NCBI GenBank assembly: GCA_905181715.1
Contig: CAJIYT010000004.1
Coordinates: 1 to 64,000 of the forward strand
DNA length: 64,000 bases
Source of the DNA: an uncultured Candidatus Poseidoniales archaeon
Lineage (GTDB): Archaea; Thermoplasmatota; Poseidoniia; Poseidoniales; Poseidoniaceae
Reading direction: 5' to 3'
Shown here: in pieces, positions 26,581 through 33,942 of the stretch
How the letters are laid out: each line of letters opens with the position of its first letter
Position numbering within the stretch: the first letter of the stretch is position 1
Position numbers and translations under genes: made by a program
The notes under the pieces: model-generated
The model's input: the letters and a program-made list of their open reading frames with translations, nothing else
Told to the model about the DNA's origin: nothing
Database searches by the model: none

Positions 26581-27744
26581 ATGGCAGAACTACCCAATAC
26601 CTGGGATGAGTGGATTGAAAACTTTGGCGATTGGCAGGATACTGTTGGTTTCGACAAGAAATGGCTCGGAGATTTTGAACTCTCGGTATTATTTGATTGG
26701 GATCGAGCTGGTGACCAAATCGAATTCGGGGATTATTCTGGACGTGCTAAATGGGAACGTGCATTACAGGTCCCGCACCAAAGCATCCGTGATGGCCTTA
26801 TTTCGATGATTACCGTCCAAGGCGATACTGAATTCGCTTCTGTCGAGCAACAAAGACATCTACTGGCATCGGCACCTACTGATTACGATCGCTACGCTGC
26901 AGCTAGAATCATGGCTGAGGAACAACGTCATGGCTGGCAGATGGCATACCTCTTGATGACCTACTTCGGTCAACAGGGAGCACGTGAAGCACAAAAGTTG
27001 TTAGAAAGAAATGCACAAACTGGTAGTAGATTGCTCGGTGCATTTAACCGGCCAATGCCGCATTGGCTGGACTTCTACTGTTACACTATGTTTGTCGATC
27101 GTGATGGTAAATTCCAACTCGGTATGCTTTCAACTTCTGCATTCAAACCACTCGCTGCGTCAATGGGACCTATGCTCAAGGAGGAATCATTCCATCTTGG
27201 AACTGGATCAAATGGTTTGCGTCGAGTCATAAAAGCTGGAGTTATTCCACTCGATATGTTACAACGCTTCTTCAACAAATGGGTTTCAACCGCACACGAC
27301 CTCTTTGGCACAGATTCCTCTTCAAGTGCAGAATGGGCCTATGTATGGGGCATCAAAGGCCGTTGGGATGAACGCAAGAAACTCGATGCTGAAGTCGAAC
27401 TCGACAAAGGCGTCCTCAATGAAGAGGGACGCGGCCATTACCATGATGAAATTGTTAATGAAGTTGAAAAACTGAATGGATACTTGCCAGAAAGTAGCGA
27501 ACAGAAGCTCTTTGTTTGTCATGAGAATTTCAATCGAGACATCGGAAACTTCGCTGACAAACGCTGTACACTAGAAGGAGATCTTTTCCAAGGTGACGAT
27601 GCAGAATGGGATTCATATCTCGCTAACGTCCTCCCTACTCCTGCAGATGAGGAACAACTAATCGAATTATTCAAGTTAGAATGGGTCGAGAATAAGCCAA
27701 TGACACCCCGCCAAATAGCTTCAGGCATTGGAGTAAGTGCTTGA
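26581..27744 (+). CDS. BoxB/PaaA-like di-iron acyl-CoA epoxidase component
   Basis: The 387-residue protein shows the ferritin-like di-iron pattern of benzoyl-CoA 2,3-epoxidase (BoxB) and its relative PaaA: IMAEEQRHGWQMAYLLMTYF near 110-129 (ExxH pair), LLGAFNRPMPHWLDFYCYTM near 150-170, FVDRDGKFQL just after it with the conserved Asp, and KEESFHLGTGSNG near 200 (second ExxH). The LGAF..P.P.WL..F...F.DRDGKFQL run is characteristic of BoxB. It is shorter than BoxB (about 470). Expected role: O2-dependent epoxidation of an aromatic or related acyl-CoA, using electrons from a reductase not found beside it. Substrate unproven. Neighbours are an HTH-10 regulator upstream and beta-oxidation genes downstream. 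Confidence 0.82.
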   Translation: MAELPNTWDEWIENFGDWQDTVGFDKKWLGDFELSVLFDWDRAGDQIEFGDYSGRAKWERALQVPHQSIRDGLISMITVQGDTEFASVEQQRHLLASAPTDYDRYAAARIMAEEQRHGWQMAYLLMTYFGQQGAREAQKLLERNAQTGSRLLGAFNRPMPHWLDFYCYTMFVDRDGKFQLGMLSTSAFKPLAASMGPMLKEESFHLGTGSNGLRRVIKAGVIPLDMLQRFFNKWVSTAHDLFGTDSSSSAEWAYVWGIKGRWDERKKLDAEVELDKGVLNEEGRGHYHDEIVNEVEKLNGYLPESSEQKLFVCHENFNRDIGNFADKRCTLEGDLFQGDDAEWDSYLANVLPTPADEEQLIELFKLEWVENKPMTPRQIASGIGVSA

Positions 27745-27757
27745 AGGAGTGATTTAG

Positions 27758-28294
27758 ATGATTCCTGTTTCCCTCTATGGGATTTCGGTAGAAAGATGTG
27801 ATGAGTTCTTTCAGTGTTTACCGGAATTGGTGGCAGACCTTCATGATGATCTAGTCTATACGGAGACCCTCTTCACCATCGATGATGGAATTACTATCGC
27901 TAAATTGCACGTGATAGATAGTTGGGCCGGCTATGGACCTCAGGCTTGGCCTGAAGATGTAGTCCAAGAATTAGTAATGGCTTTGATGACCGTTCGCTAT
28001 CCCGATGTCGGGTTGGTTGAACACCTGTTGACCCTTGATGGCCTTGATGCTGTCCGAGTTTCCAATTGGTTACATTTTCTTACTAATGTTTACCCAATTT
28101 ACAGCGAGAAAGCTTGTGAAGCACTAGATAAATTGGGTGTTCCAACTCCATTCAGACCTGATGACATCGCCTCTTACGGCCTCTATGTACAACGGTTGGA
28201 AGGACTCAAACTCCATGCCCCTGCTGCAGGTCTACCTGAAATTGGCTTACCAAGAGCTCGTGTCCTGCAAATTGGCCTGGAGAGATTTGTTTGA
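27758..28294 (+). CDS. Unknown protein in BoxB-like operon
   Basis: The 178-residue protein is not recognised. It is soluble and acidic in the N-terminal half (a DLHDDL stretch and a DDGITIAKLHVIDSW strand), has a helical middle, and ends with a short Pro/Leu-rich tail. No metal motif, Cys pair or P-loop was seen. The ATG is preceded by AAGGAG (27744-27749), eight bases upstream, and the gene begins 13 bases after the oxygenase stop, so it is co-transcribed. It could be a subunit of the oxygenase, an assembly factor, or unrelated. Its place in an otherwise recognisable cluster makes it the main unknown there. The stop overlaps the transporter start (TTGA). Confidence 0.7.
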   Translation: MIPVSLYGISVERCDEFFQCLPELVADLHDDLVYTETLFTIDDGITIAKLHVIDSWAGYGPQAWPEDVVQELVMALMTVRYPDVGLVEHLLTLDGLDAVRVSNWLHFLTNVYPIYSEKACEALDKLGVPTPFRPDDIASYGLYVQRLEGLKLHAPAAGLPEIGLPRARVLQIGLERFV

Positions 28295-29208
28295 AAAACG
28301 CGGCGACCCATGCTAAGTTACTCCTTGTTGCAATCATCTGGGGAGTAGGATGGGTCGCAGGCAGGGTAATTGCACTCGCTGTACCACCTATTACTGCAGC
28401 ATGGATTCGCTATATCATTGCTGTAGCATGTTTTCTGATATTTCTCAAAGCGACTAACCGGTGGGAATTGCCGAGTCGCGAACAATGGAAAATCCTCTCG
28501 CTAATCGGCTTATTTTCAACCTGTATCTATCAGGCGCTTTTCATGTATGGAATGAAATATACCGCTGCAGGAGATGCTTCATTGATGATAACTTTCAACC
28601 CGATTTTTACAGCATTAATAGCCATTCCTTTTCTCGGTGAAAAAATGAATTCGCGTTTGGGATCAGGCTTGGTTATAGCCTTAATCGGTGTCTTTATTCT
28701 GTTCTTTTATTCTCCGAATATCGATATTCCATTTGCAGATAGACTGACAGGTAATTTCCTGATTGCTGCTGCTGCATTAGCTTGGGCATTCTCTACGATT
28801 CTGATCAAGAAGTCGATGACTACTAGCAAAAACCCTCTCAGCCCTTTGCATCTCACTGTATGGTCTTCAGTGATGGGTTTACTGATACTCACTCCATGGG
28901 CAGGATATGAAATGTTGACTCTTGGACTTACAAACCCTGAACTAGATGTATGGGTTGCAATAGTATTCCTAGCATTCTTTTCAACTGTACTGTCGTATGT
29001 ATGGTTTGCAGATGGTATCAAAATCCTTGGCGCTGGGAAAACCGCGCTATATGTCTACCTAGTTCCTCCCTTTGGAATCATCAGCGCTTGGATAATGATC
29101 GATGAGAAAATCGGTTGGTCATTCTTACTGTCTTTTGTATTGATAGTCATAGGTGTCGCTCTGGCTCAGAGTGAGAAGCGTGATGAACAAGATGCCTCTG
29201 GCCATTGA
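28291..29208 (+). CDS. EamA/DMT-family transporter
   Basis: The 305-residue protein has ten predicted membrane helices in two five-helix EamA repeats. The first begins LLLVAIIWGVGWVAGR and contains the PPITAAWIRYIIAVACF pattern; the second begins with LIAAAALAWAFSTILIKKS near 160. It ends with a short charged tail. Such proteins export or import small metabolites; the substrate is unknown. The frame starts at TTG 28291 overlapping the previous stop (TTGA); no ATG gives a better N-terminus, so coupled translation is likely. It lies in the putative oxygenase operon and may move an aromatic acid or product. Confidence 0.8.
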   Translation: MKNAATHAKLLLVAIIWGVGWVAGRVIALAVPPITAAWIRYIIAVACFLIFLKATNRWELPSREQWKILSLIGLFSTCIYQALFMYGMKYTAAGDASLMITFNPIFTALIAIPFLGEKMNSRLGSGLVIALIGVFILFFYSPNIDIPFADRLTGNFLIAAAALAWAFSTILIKKSMTTSKNPLSPLHLTVWSSVMGLLILTPWAGYEMLTLGLTNPELDVWVAIVFLAFFSTVLSYVWFADGIKILGAGKTALYVYLVPPFGIISAWIMIDEKIGWSFLLSFVLIVIGVALAQSEKRDEQDASGH

Positions 29209-30091
29209 TATGGAGATTGGTCAAGTCACTGTGATTGGCGCAGGAACAATGGGTGCAGGAATCGCCCAAGTCTGTGCTCAAGCCGGTTGGACAACTCATC
29301 TGTATGATGCTTTTCCGCAAGGCCTCGAAAAAGGAATGGCTACAATTGACGCTTTTTGGGATAAGGGAATCGCTAGAGGTAAAACCACCCAAGAGCAAAA
29401 GATGGAATGGTCAGCAAAACTCTCACTGTTTTCAGACTTGGAGAGTGCGGTAAAAAATGCGGATATGGTTATCGAAGCAGTACCTGAAATCCCCTCTCTC
29501 AAGCACCAGATTTTTTCTGATCTTGGACGCTTTACCCGCACTGGTTGCATCCTTGGTACCAATACTTCCTCACTTTCAATAACTGATATCGCTGAAGCAT
29601 CAGGCAGAGCTGAAGATGTGATCGGTATGCATTTCTTCAATCCCGTACCGATAATGTCCTTGCTGGAATTAGTTCGGCATGATGCATGTTCACAGCGGAC
29701 CATAACCATGGCCGAAGCGGCCGGTAAGGCGATGGGAAAGACCACTATTTTAGTCAAAGATGTGCCAGGTTTTGCTACCAGTCGTTTGGGAGTAGTACTT
29801 GGAAATGAAGCGATTAGAATGCTGGCTGATGGAGTGGCATCTGCCAAAGATATCGATACAGCGATGGAATTAGGCTACCGTCATCCGATGGGCCCTCTGG
29901 CTCTCAGTGATTTGGTCGGACTAGATGTTCGCCGAGACATATTGCTCAATCTAGCAAAATCTTTCGATGATGATTCATATCTACCACACCCTCTACTCAA
30001 CAAATTGGTCGCTGAAGGCCGATTGGGTAAAAAATCGGGTAAGGGAATCTATGATTGGGCCTCAGGTAAAGCTGAGGAAAGCGATTTGTGA
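29186..30091 (+). CDS. 3-hydroxyacyl-CoA dehydrogenase (FadB/PaaH-like)
   Basis: The ~301-residue enzyme oxidises 3-hydroxyacyl-CoA to 3-oxoacyl-CoA with NAD+. The Rossmann motif VTVIGAGTMGAGIAQVCA is near residues 14-31, followed by LGTNTSSLSITDIA near 130, HFFNPVP near 150 (catalytic His), and KDVPGFATSRLG near 190. C-terminal domain YRHPMGPLALSDLVGLDV near 230. Length matches HbdA/PaaH. Alternative start: ATG 29210, which avoids the 23-base overlap with the transporter; both are kept open. Three bases separate its stop from the convergent isomerase gene. It would act in the lower pathway after ring opening, or in general beta-oxidation. Confidence 0.92.
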   Translation, partial: NKMPLAIDMEIGQVTVIGAGTMGAGIAQVCAQAGWTTHLYDAFPQGLEKGMATIDAFWDKGIARGKTTQEQKMEWSAKLSLFSDLESAVKNADMVIEAVPEIPSLKHQIFSDLGRFTRTGCILGTNTSSLSITDIAEASGRAEDVIGMHFFNPVPIMSLLELVRHDACSQRTITMAEAAGKAMGKTTILVKDVPGFATSRLGVVLGNEAIRMLADGVASAKDIDTAMELGYRHPMGPLALSDLVGLDVRRDILLNLAKSFDDDSYLPHPLLNKLVAEGRLGKKSGKGIYDWASGKAEESDL

Positions 30092-30094
30092 AAA

Positions 30095-30865
30095 TCAACT
30101 AAAATCCGGTTCTCGCTTGTCTAGGAATGCACTTACGCCTTCCTTGAATTCAGGAGTGCATCCAGCAGCCTTAATCAATACACGTTCATGGTGGAGATGC
30201 TCTTCAAAATCATTATCATGGCTGGTATCTAGAAGGTGTTTGGTCGCTTCACGAGTATGTTCACTCCAGCGTGACCATTTACGAGCTAAGTCAATAGCGG
30301 CCGTAACAGGATCTTCTGCAATCTCATCTATTGCCCCAAAATCCAATGCCTGTTGCGAGTTCCAAATCGTATTATTAAAGAAAAAACGTTTGGCGACTTG
30401 CTCTCCTACCAAACGCGGCAGTAACCAAGTTGTACCCCCGTCGGGAGAGAGACCGATCCCCGCATATGATGCTGCCAATTTAGCGCCATTTCCAGCGATG
30501 CGACCATCACAAGCGAGCGCTAAACCCAATCCGCCGCCAGCTGCTGCACCATTTATGGCTGCAACTGAAATCTTAGAACTACGGCGCATCCTCATTAGTA
30601 GTGGGTGCAATAAACCGGTGAGGTCATGAATCAAGGTGACAATTTCATCTTCATCTAGTGAGGTTTGGAAATCGTTGATATCTGCACCCGCACTGAAGAA
30701 GCGATCTTCTCCCGTAAGGACAAATCCTCTAACATTTTCATCTCTAAGTGCAGAATCAATTGCTTCTGTAATGAGTTTCATAGACTTTCGGGAAAAGGAT
30801 GTACTCGCTGTCTCACCCTTAAGTCGAATTAATCTGATGCCTTCATCATCCTCTATCTCAATCAT
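30095..30865 (-). CDS. PaaG-type enoyl-CoA isomerase, crotonase fold
   Basis: The 256-residue crotonase has AGADINDF near 60 (oxyanion hole) but lacks the hydratase Glu in the GGGxE position: here GAAAGGGLGLALACD. The second motif reads IGLSPDGGTTWLLPRLVG near 140-158, very similar to PaaG, where Asp in the VPDSGGTWLLPRLVG motif catalyses isomerisation of the ring epoxide or the later double-bond shift. This suggests isomerase rather than hydratase chemistry. It lies convergent with the dehydrogenase and 9 bases from the aldehyde dehydrogenase stop on the same strand, so it likely belongs to the same aromatic-CoA locus. No catalytic test was possible. Confidence 0.88.
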   Translation of the reverse strand: MIEIEDDEGIRLIRLKGETASTSFSRKSMKLITEAIDSALRDENVRGFVLTGEDRFFSAGADINDFQTSLDEDEIVTLIHDLTGLLHPLLMRMRRSSKISVAAINGAAAGGGLGLALACDGRIAGNGAKLAASYAGIGLSPDGGTTWLLPRLVGEQVAKRFFFNNTIWNSQQALDFGAIDEIAEDPVTAAIDLARKWSRWSEHTREATKHLLDTSHDNDFEEHLHHERVLIKAAGCTPEFKEGVSAFLDKREPDFS

Positions 30866-30874
30866 GTACTAGCC

Positions 30875-32365
30875 TCAGAGTTTGACATTGACGTTCTTGA
30901 CCTTGGTGTAAAAACGCATAGCGTCCTGACTTTGTTCAACACCGATACCTGATTTCTTCCAGCCAGTAAACGCTGTCTGTGGGAAGGTTATTGGGTATTC
31001 ATTGATAGAAACCATTCCGGATTGTAAATCTCGAGCCATCTTGTGTGCACGACTTAGATCATTGGTCCAAACACCGTTTAGTAATCCGAATTCGCTATTA
31101 TTGGCCATAATCAAGGCCTCCTTATCCTCTGAAAATTTACTTACTGCTAAAACCGGGCCGAATAATTCCTCATTGAATAATGGATTATCAATATCGACAT
31201 CAATTACTACAGTTGCCTCCATGAAAGCGCCATCACCTGGCAATGCATTACCACCCAGTACGACTTTTCCACCGTGCTCTAAGCCTTTCTCCAATAGAGA
31301 AAGAACTTCATCTCGGTGCGAACGATGGACCAAAGAGCCCATTCTCACTCCTTCTTCCATTCCCGGTCCAACCTTCCATTTGGAGATCTCAGCAACTATT
31401 GCCTCGACCAATTCATCATGAACATCCTCGTGGACTATCAGTCTTGAACCTGCCCAACACATCTGCCCAGCATTCATGAAAATGCCATAGCAAATCGCTT
31501 TAGCACAAAAACCGAGATTAGCATCTGCAAATACGACATTCGCACCTTTGCCACCTAATTCAAGAGTCACTGGAGTGAGGTTTTCACTTGCTTTAGCCAT
31601 CACTGCTTGACCGGTCGATACACCACCGGTCAATACGATACCATCTACTCCGCTATGTCCTGCTAAGGCATCGCCGATTAAGCCACCACTGCCAGTGATT
31701 ACCTGAATCACATCATCAGGCAATCCGACCTCAGCCTCTTGCATGGCTTTTAGCCAAGCGATGAGAGAAAGAGGCGTCCAAGATGCTGGCTTAGCGATTA
31801 CTGTGCAGCCGCTAGCGATTGCTGGAGCGATTGAGCGCAGTGCCAATTGTAAGGGGAAATTCCATGGCACGATGTGAACAGTAACCCCCAGAGGTTGACG
31901 GAGAGAGTAATTGAGACGATTACCTGGCACTGGGATAGTACTTCCCTCGACTTTGTCGGCAAGACCAGCAAAGTATTCTAGAGTCCAAGCACCGTAACGA
32001 ATCTCACTAAGGGCTTCACGGAAAGTCTTACCATTATTTTGACTTTCCAGCGCCGCTAGTGTCTTTGCATTTGCATAGGTAGCTTGGGCCATTCTCTGCA
32101 AGATTCTACCACGTTCTGCTGGGTCGATTAATGCCCATGACTTATTCGATAATGCTGCACGCGAAGCGGTAACACAGCGATCTACATCGCCAATTGTCGC
32201 CTTGGGAGTTGTGGCTATCACCTCGTTACAAGATGGATCGATTACCTCAGCAGTAGCACCATCCTCAGCATCACACCATTCTCCGGCGATGAACATGTTC
32301 TGTCCCGTCATGTCTTTGGGCAGGGAGATTGGCCTAAAAGCACCCCGCATGAAGGTGGTGTTCAT
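30875..32365 (-). CDS. NAD(P)+-dependent aldehyde dehydrogenase
   Basis: The 496-residue enzyme oxidises an aldehyde to the acid. Motifs: NFPLQLALRSIAPAIASG near 165-182 (substrate/NAD region), VTLELGGKGANVVFADA near 258 with the catalytic Glu, and MNAGQMCWAGSRL near 292 with catalytic Cys, PGDGAFMEATVV later, and NEELFGPVLAV near 390. It is betaine-aldehyde-dehydrogenase-like in pattern. In Box or Paa pathways an ALDH (BoxD or PaaZ) oxidises the ring-opened semialdehyde, so it fits the oxygenase locus, but many ALDHs look alike. It lies 9 bases upstream of the isomerase, same strand, and 24 bases from the divergent P-loop kinase. Confidence 0.9.
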   Translation of the reverse strand: MNTTFMRGAFRPISLPKDMTGQNMFIAGEWCDAEDGATAEVIDPSCNEVIATTPKATIGDVDRCVTASRAALSNKSWALIDPAERGRILQRMAQATYANAKTLAALESQNNGKTFREALSEIRYGAWTLEYFAGLADKVEGSTIPVPGNRLNYSLRQPLGVTVHIVPWNFPLQLALRSIAPAIASGCTVIAKPASWTPLSLIAWLKAMQEAEVGLPDDVIQVITGSGGLIGDALAGHSGVDGIVLTGGVSTGQAVMAKASENLTPVTLELGGKGANVVFADANLGFCAKAICYGIFMNAGQMCWAGSRLIVHEDVHDELVEAIVAEISKWKVGPGMEEGVRMGSLVHRSHRDEVLSLLEKGLEHGGKVVLGGNALPGDGAFMEATVVIDVDIDNPLFNEELFGPVLAVSKFSEDKEALIMANNSEFGLLNGVWTNDLSRAHKMARDLQSGMVSINEYPITFPQTAFTGWKKSGIGVEQSQDAMRFYTKVKNVNVKL

Positions 32366-32389
32366 AGAGAAGCAACCTTTGCTCCGCCC

Positions 32390-33046
32390 ATGGTCGAAAA
32401 GGTTGGCTTGGCCAAAGTCACCACAACTACCGTCGGTGGTAAGCCCCCTATATTGGTCTTGATTGCAGGAACTTCTGGTGTTGGAAAGTCAACTACTGCG
32501 GTTAAATTGGCCTCTTCAAGGCAATTCTCACGGCTACTATCCACTGATGCGATACGCGAGATAATACGTTCTAGTTCAACAAGCGAAAATAGTGCATTAT
32601 ACCGTTCATCGTTTTCCAAAGGTGATTCTGGAGAAGCCGTGCTAGATTGGCAGGAAACCTGTTTGGCAGTAGAGGCGGGTATTGAAGCAACAATCGAGAG
32701 GGCAAGGCGTGAAGGGATTAGCCTGATTCTGGAAGGAGTCCATCTACAACCATCTTCTCGTATTCTTCGTAGTTGGAGTGAAAGTGGAGGTATTTCGATT
32801 GGTGTGGTTATGTGTATCGAGGATGAAGAACTCCATCGTGATTTTATCAAACAGCGTGAGGAAAATTCATTCCGTCGGGCTGAGCGTTATACTGCAGCCC
32901 TACCACGTATCCGTTCAATTCAGGATAATCTCATCAAAAGGGCCAAGGCTACACAGTGGAATATTCTCGACCCTACCAAACATGTCGACCCTCTACAACG
33001 AATATATCATTGGCTCGACTTAGCTTGGAATGAAAATAAGAGGTGA
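32390..33046 (+). CDS. P-loop kinase, 2-phosphoglycerate-kinase-like
   Basis: The 218-residue protein has Walker A GTSGVGKSTTAVKLAS near 28-43, a STDAIREIIR motif near 56 typical of archaeal 2-phosphoglycerate kinase and related zeta/AAA kinases, and ISLILEGVHLQPSS near 108-121. A late helix FIKQREENSFRRAERY near 155 is rich in Arg. 2-phosphoglycerate kinase makes 2,3-bisphosphoglycerate for cyclic diphosphoglycerate in methanogens; here that product is uncertain, as known enzymes carry an extra N-terminal ATP-cone that is missing. Other small-molecule kinases are possible. It is divergent from the aldehyde dehydrogenase and stands before the pilus cluster in opposite orientation. Confidence 0.75.
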   Translation: MVEKVGLAKVTTTTVGGKPPILVLIAGTSGVGKSTTAVKLASSRQFSRLLSTDAIREIIRSSSTSENSALYRSSFSKGDSGEAVLDWQETCLAVEAGIEATIERARREGISLILEGVHLQPSSRILRSWSESGGISIGVVMCIEDEELHRDFIKQREENSFRRAERYTAALPRIRSIQDNLIKRAKATQWNILDPTKHVDPLQRIYHWLDLAWNENKR

Positions 33047-33047
33047 G

Positions 33048-33473
33048 TCAGTCGAGATCGATTGAGAAGAATATCGTACGAGTTAACATCGAATTGCGAT
33101 CTGCTGCCCCCAACTCACAAGATACCTCAATAACACCACCTACGTCTTCAACAGTAATATTACGAATTTTTAATTCCACTCCTCTGATTTCACCATGATG
33201 AAGAACATCGTCATGTGCACTTGACATCGCACTTTCGACACTTTGCAGCTCAGACATTCCACCAGCATACCACTCGTCTGCTCTTACCTCTACCAGTAAA
33301 GGTAGATATTCGACTATCTGCGTACTAGAATCTATCACTTCGGTTCCGACGGTATCATGAGCCATAGTTAATCCAGCGAGTTTAACTCCATAGATAGCCA
33401 TCGACAGTAATGACATCAATAACACAACTCCGGTTGCTAATAGCATTTGAGCACGGTCATCTTCTTGCATCAT
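33048..33473 (-). CDS. Pilin-like protein with N-terminal hydrophobic helix (last gene of pilus operon)
   Basis: The 141-residue protein starts with a charged DDRAQ segment followed by a 22-residue membrane helix (LLATGVVLLMSLLSMAIYG), then a soluble beta-rich domain of about 100 residues. The layout is that of archaeal type IV pilins: short charged leader, hydrophobic H-domain, C-terminal head. The DDxAQ motif recurs in the next gene. It lies at the end of an operon with a FlaI/TadA ATPase and two FlaJ/TadC-type proteins. A class III signal-peptidase site is not obvious; it could also be an assembly anchor. It begins one base after the neighbouring stop. Confidence 0.72.
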   Translation of the reverse strand: MMQEDDRAQMLLATGVVLLMSLLSMAIYGVKLAGLTMAHDTVGTEVIDSSTQIVEYLPLLVEVRADEWYAGGMSELQSVESAMSSAHDDVLHHGEIRGVELKIRNITVEDVGGVIEVSCELGAADRNSMLTRTIFFSIDLD

Positions 33474-33474
33474 T

Positions 33475-33942
33475 TCAGATACCCCCTCTAGACCATACGT
33501 CTAAACTTAATGTCCAAAGATCTCCATTGACTACTACCATTCGATGAACTACTATGGTTCCACTATTTGGCGTCCCTATCGCTCCGTAGGCGGAAGCAGA
33601 TTGTGCATTTCTCGCCAAATGACAATTCGCTTCAGTTCCGGCAGATAACTTGTCTTGAATCAAATTACAAACGCCATCTAAATCATCTTCTGCAAGATAC
33701 TCATGAATCAACGAAGCATATGTCCCATTGGTTGATTCGAGGCCCAACCCATAGCGTATAGCATCCTCGCCAGAAACTACGAGAGAATTATCTAATGCAA
33801 TCGATGGTGAATCAGGGATGTGAATGCGAATGATGAAAGTAGCAGACATGAAGAATAGCCAAAATAATGTCAGCATCTCCAAAACATGTACTTGAGCCTC
33901 GTCATCCTTCAAGATAATCAACTCATGGAACGAATGTACCAA
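33475..33942 (-). CDS. Second pilin/TadE-like protein
   Basis: The 155-residue frame has a DDEAQ motif near 13-17 followed by a hydrophobic helix (VHVLEMLTLFWLFFMSATFII), then a soluble domain with several Cys and a DLDGVCNLI segment. The DDxAQ-H-domain layout mirrors the neighbouring 141-residue protein, so both are likely pilins or TadE/F-like minor pilins. The frame starts at a TTG (33942) that overlaps the end of the FlaJ-type gene by 20 bases; an ATG at 33876 would remove the DDEAQ motif and cut into the helix. The shared motif favours the longer start. Confidence 0.65.
   Translation of the reverse strand: MVHSFHELIILKDDEAQVHVLEMLTLFWLFFMSATFIIRIHIPDSPSIALDNSLVVSGEDAIRYGLGLESTNGTYASLIHEYLAEDDLDGVCNLIQDKLSAGTEANCHLARNAQSASAYGAIGTPNSGTIVVHRMVVVNGDLWTLSLDVWSRGGI

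Noticed and set aside
32390..33046. Zeta-toxin of a toxin-antitoxin pair
   Set aside because: No small antitoxin gene precedes it; the motif pattern fits metabolic kinases as well.
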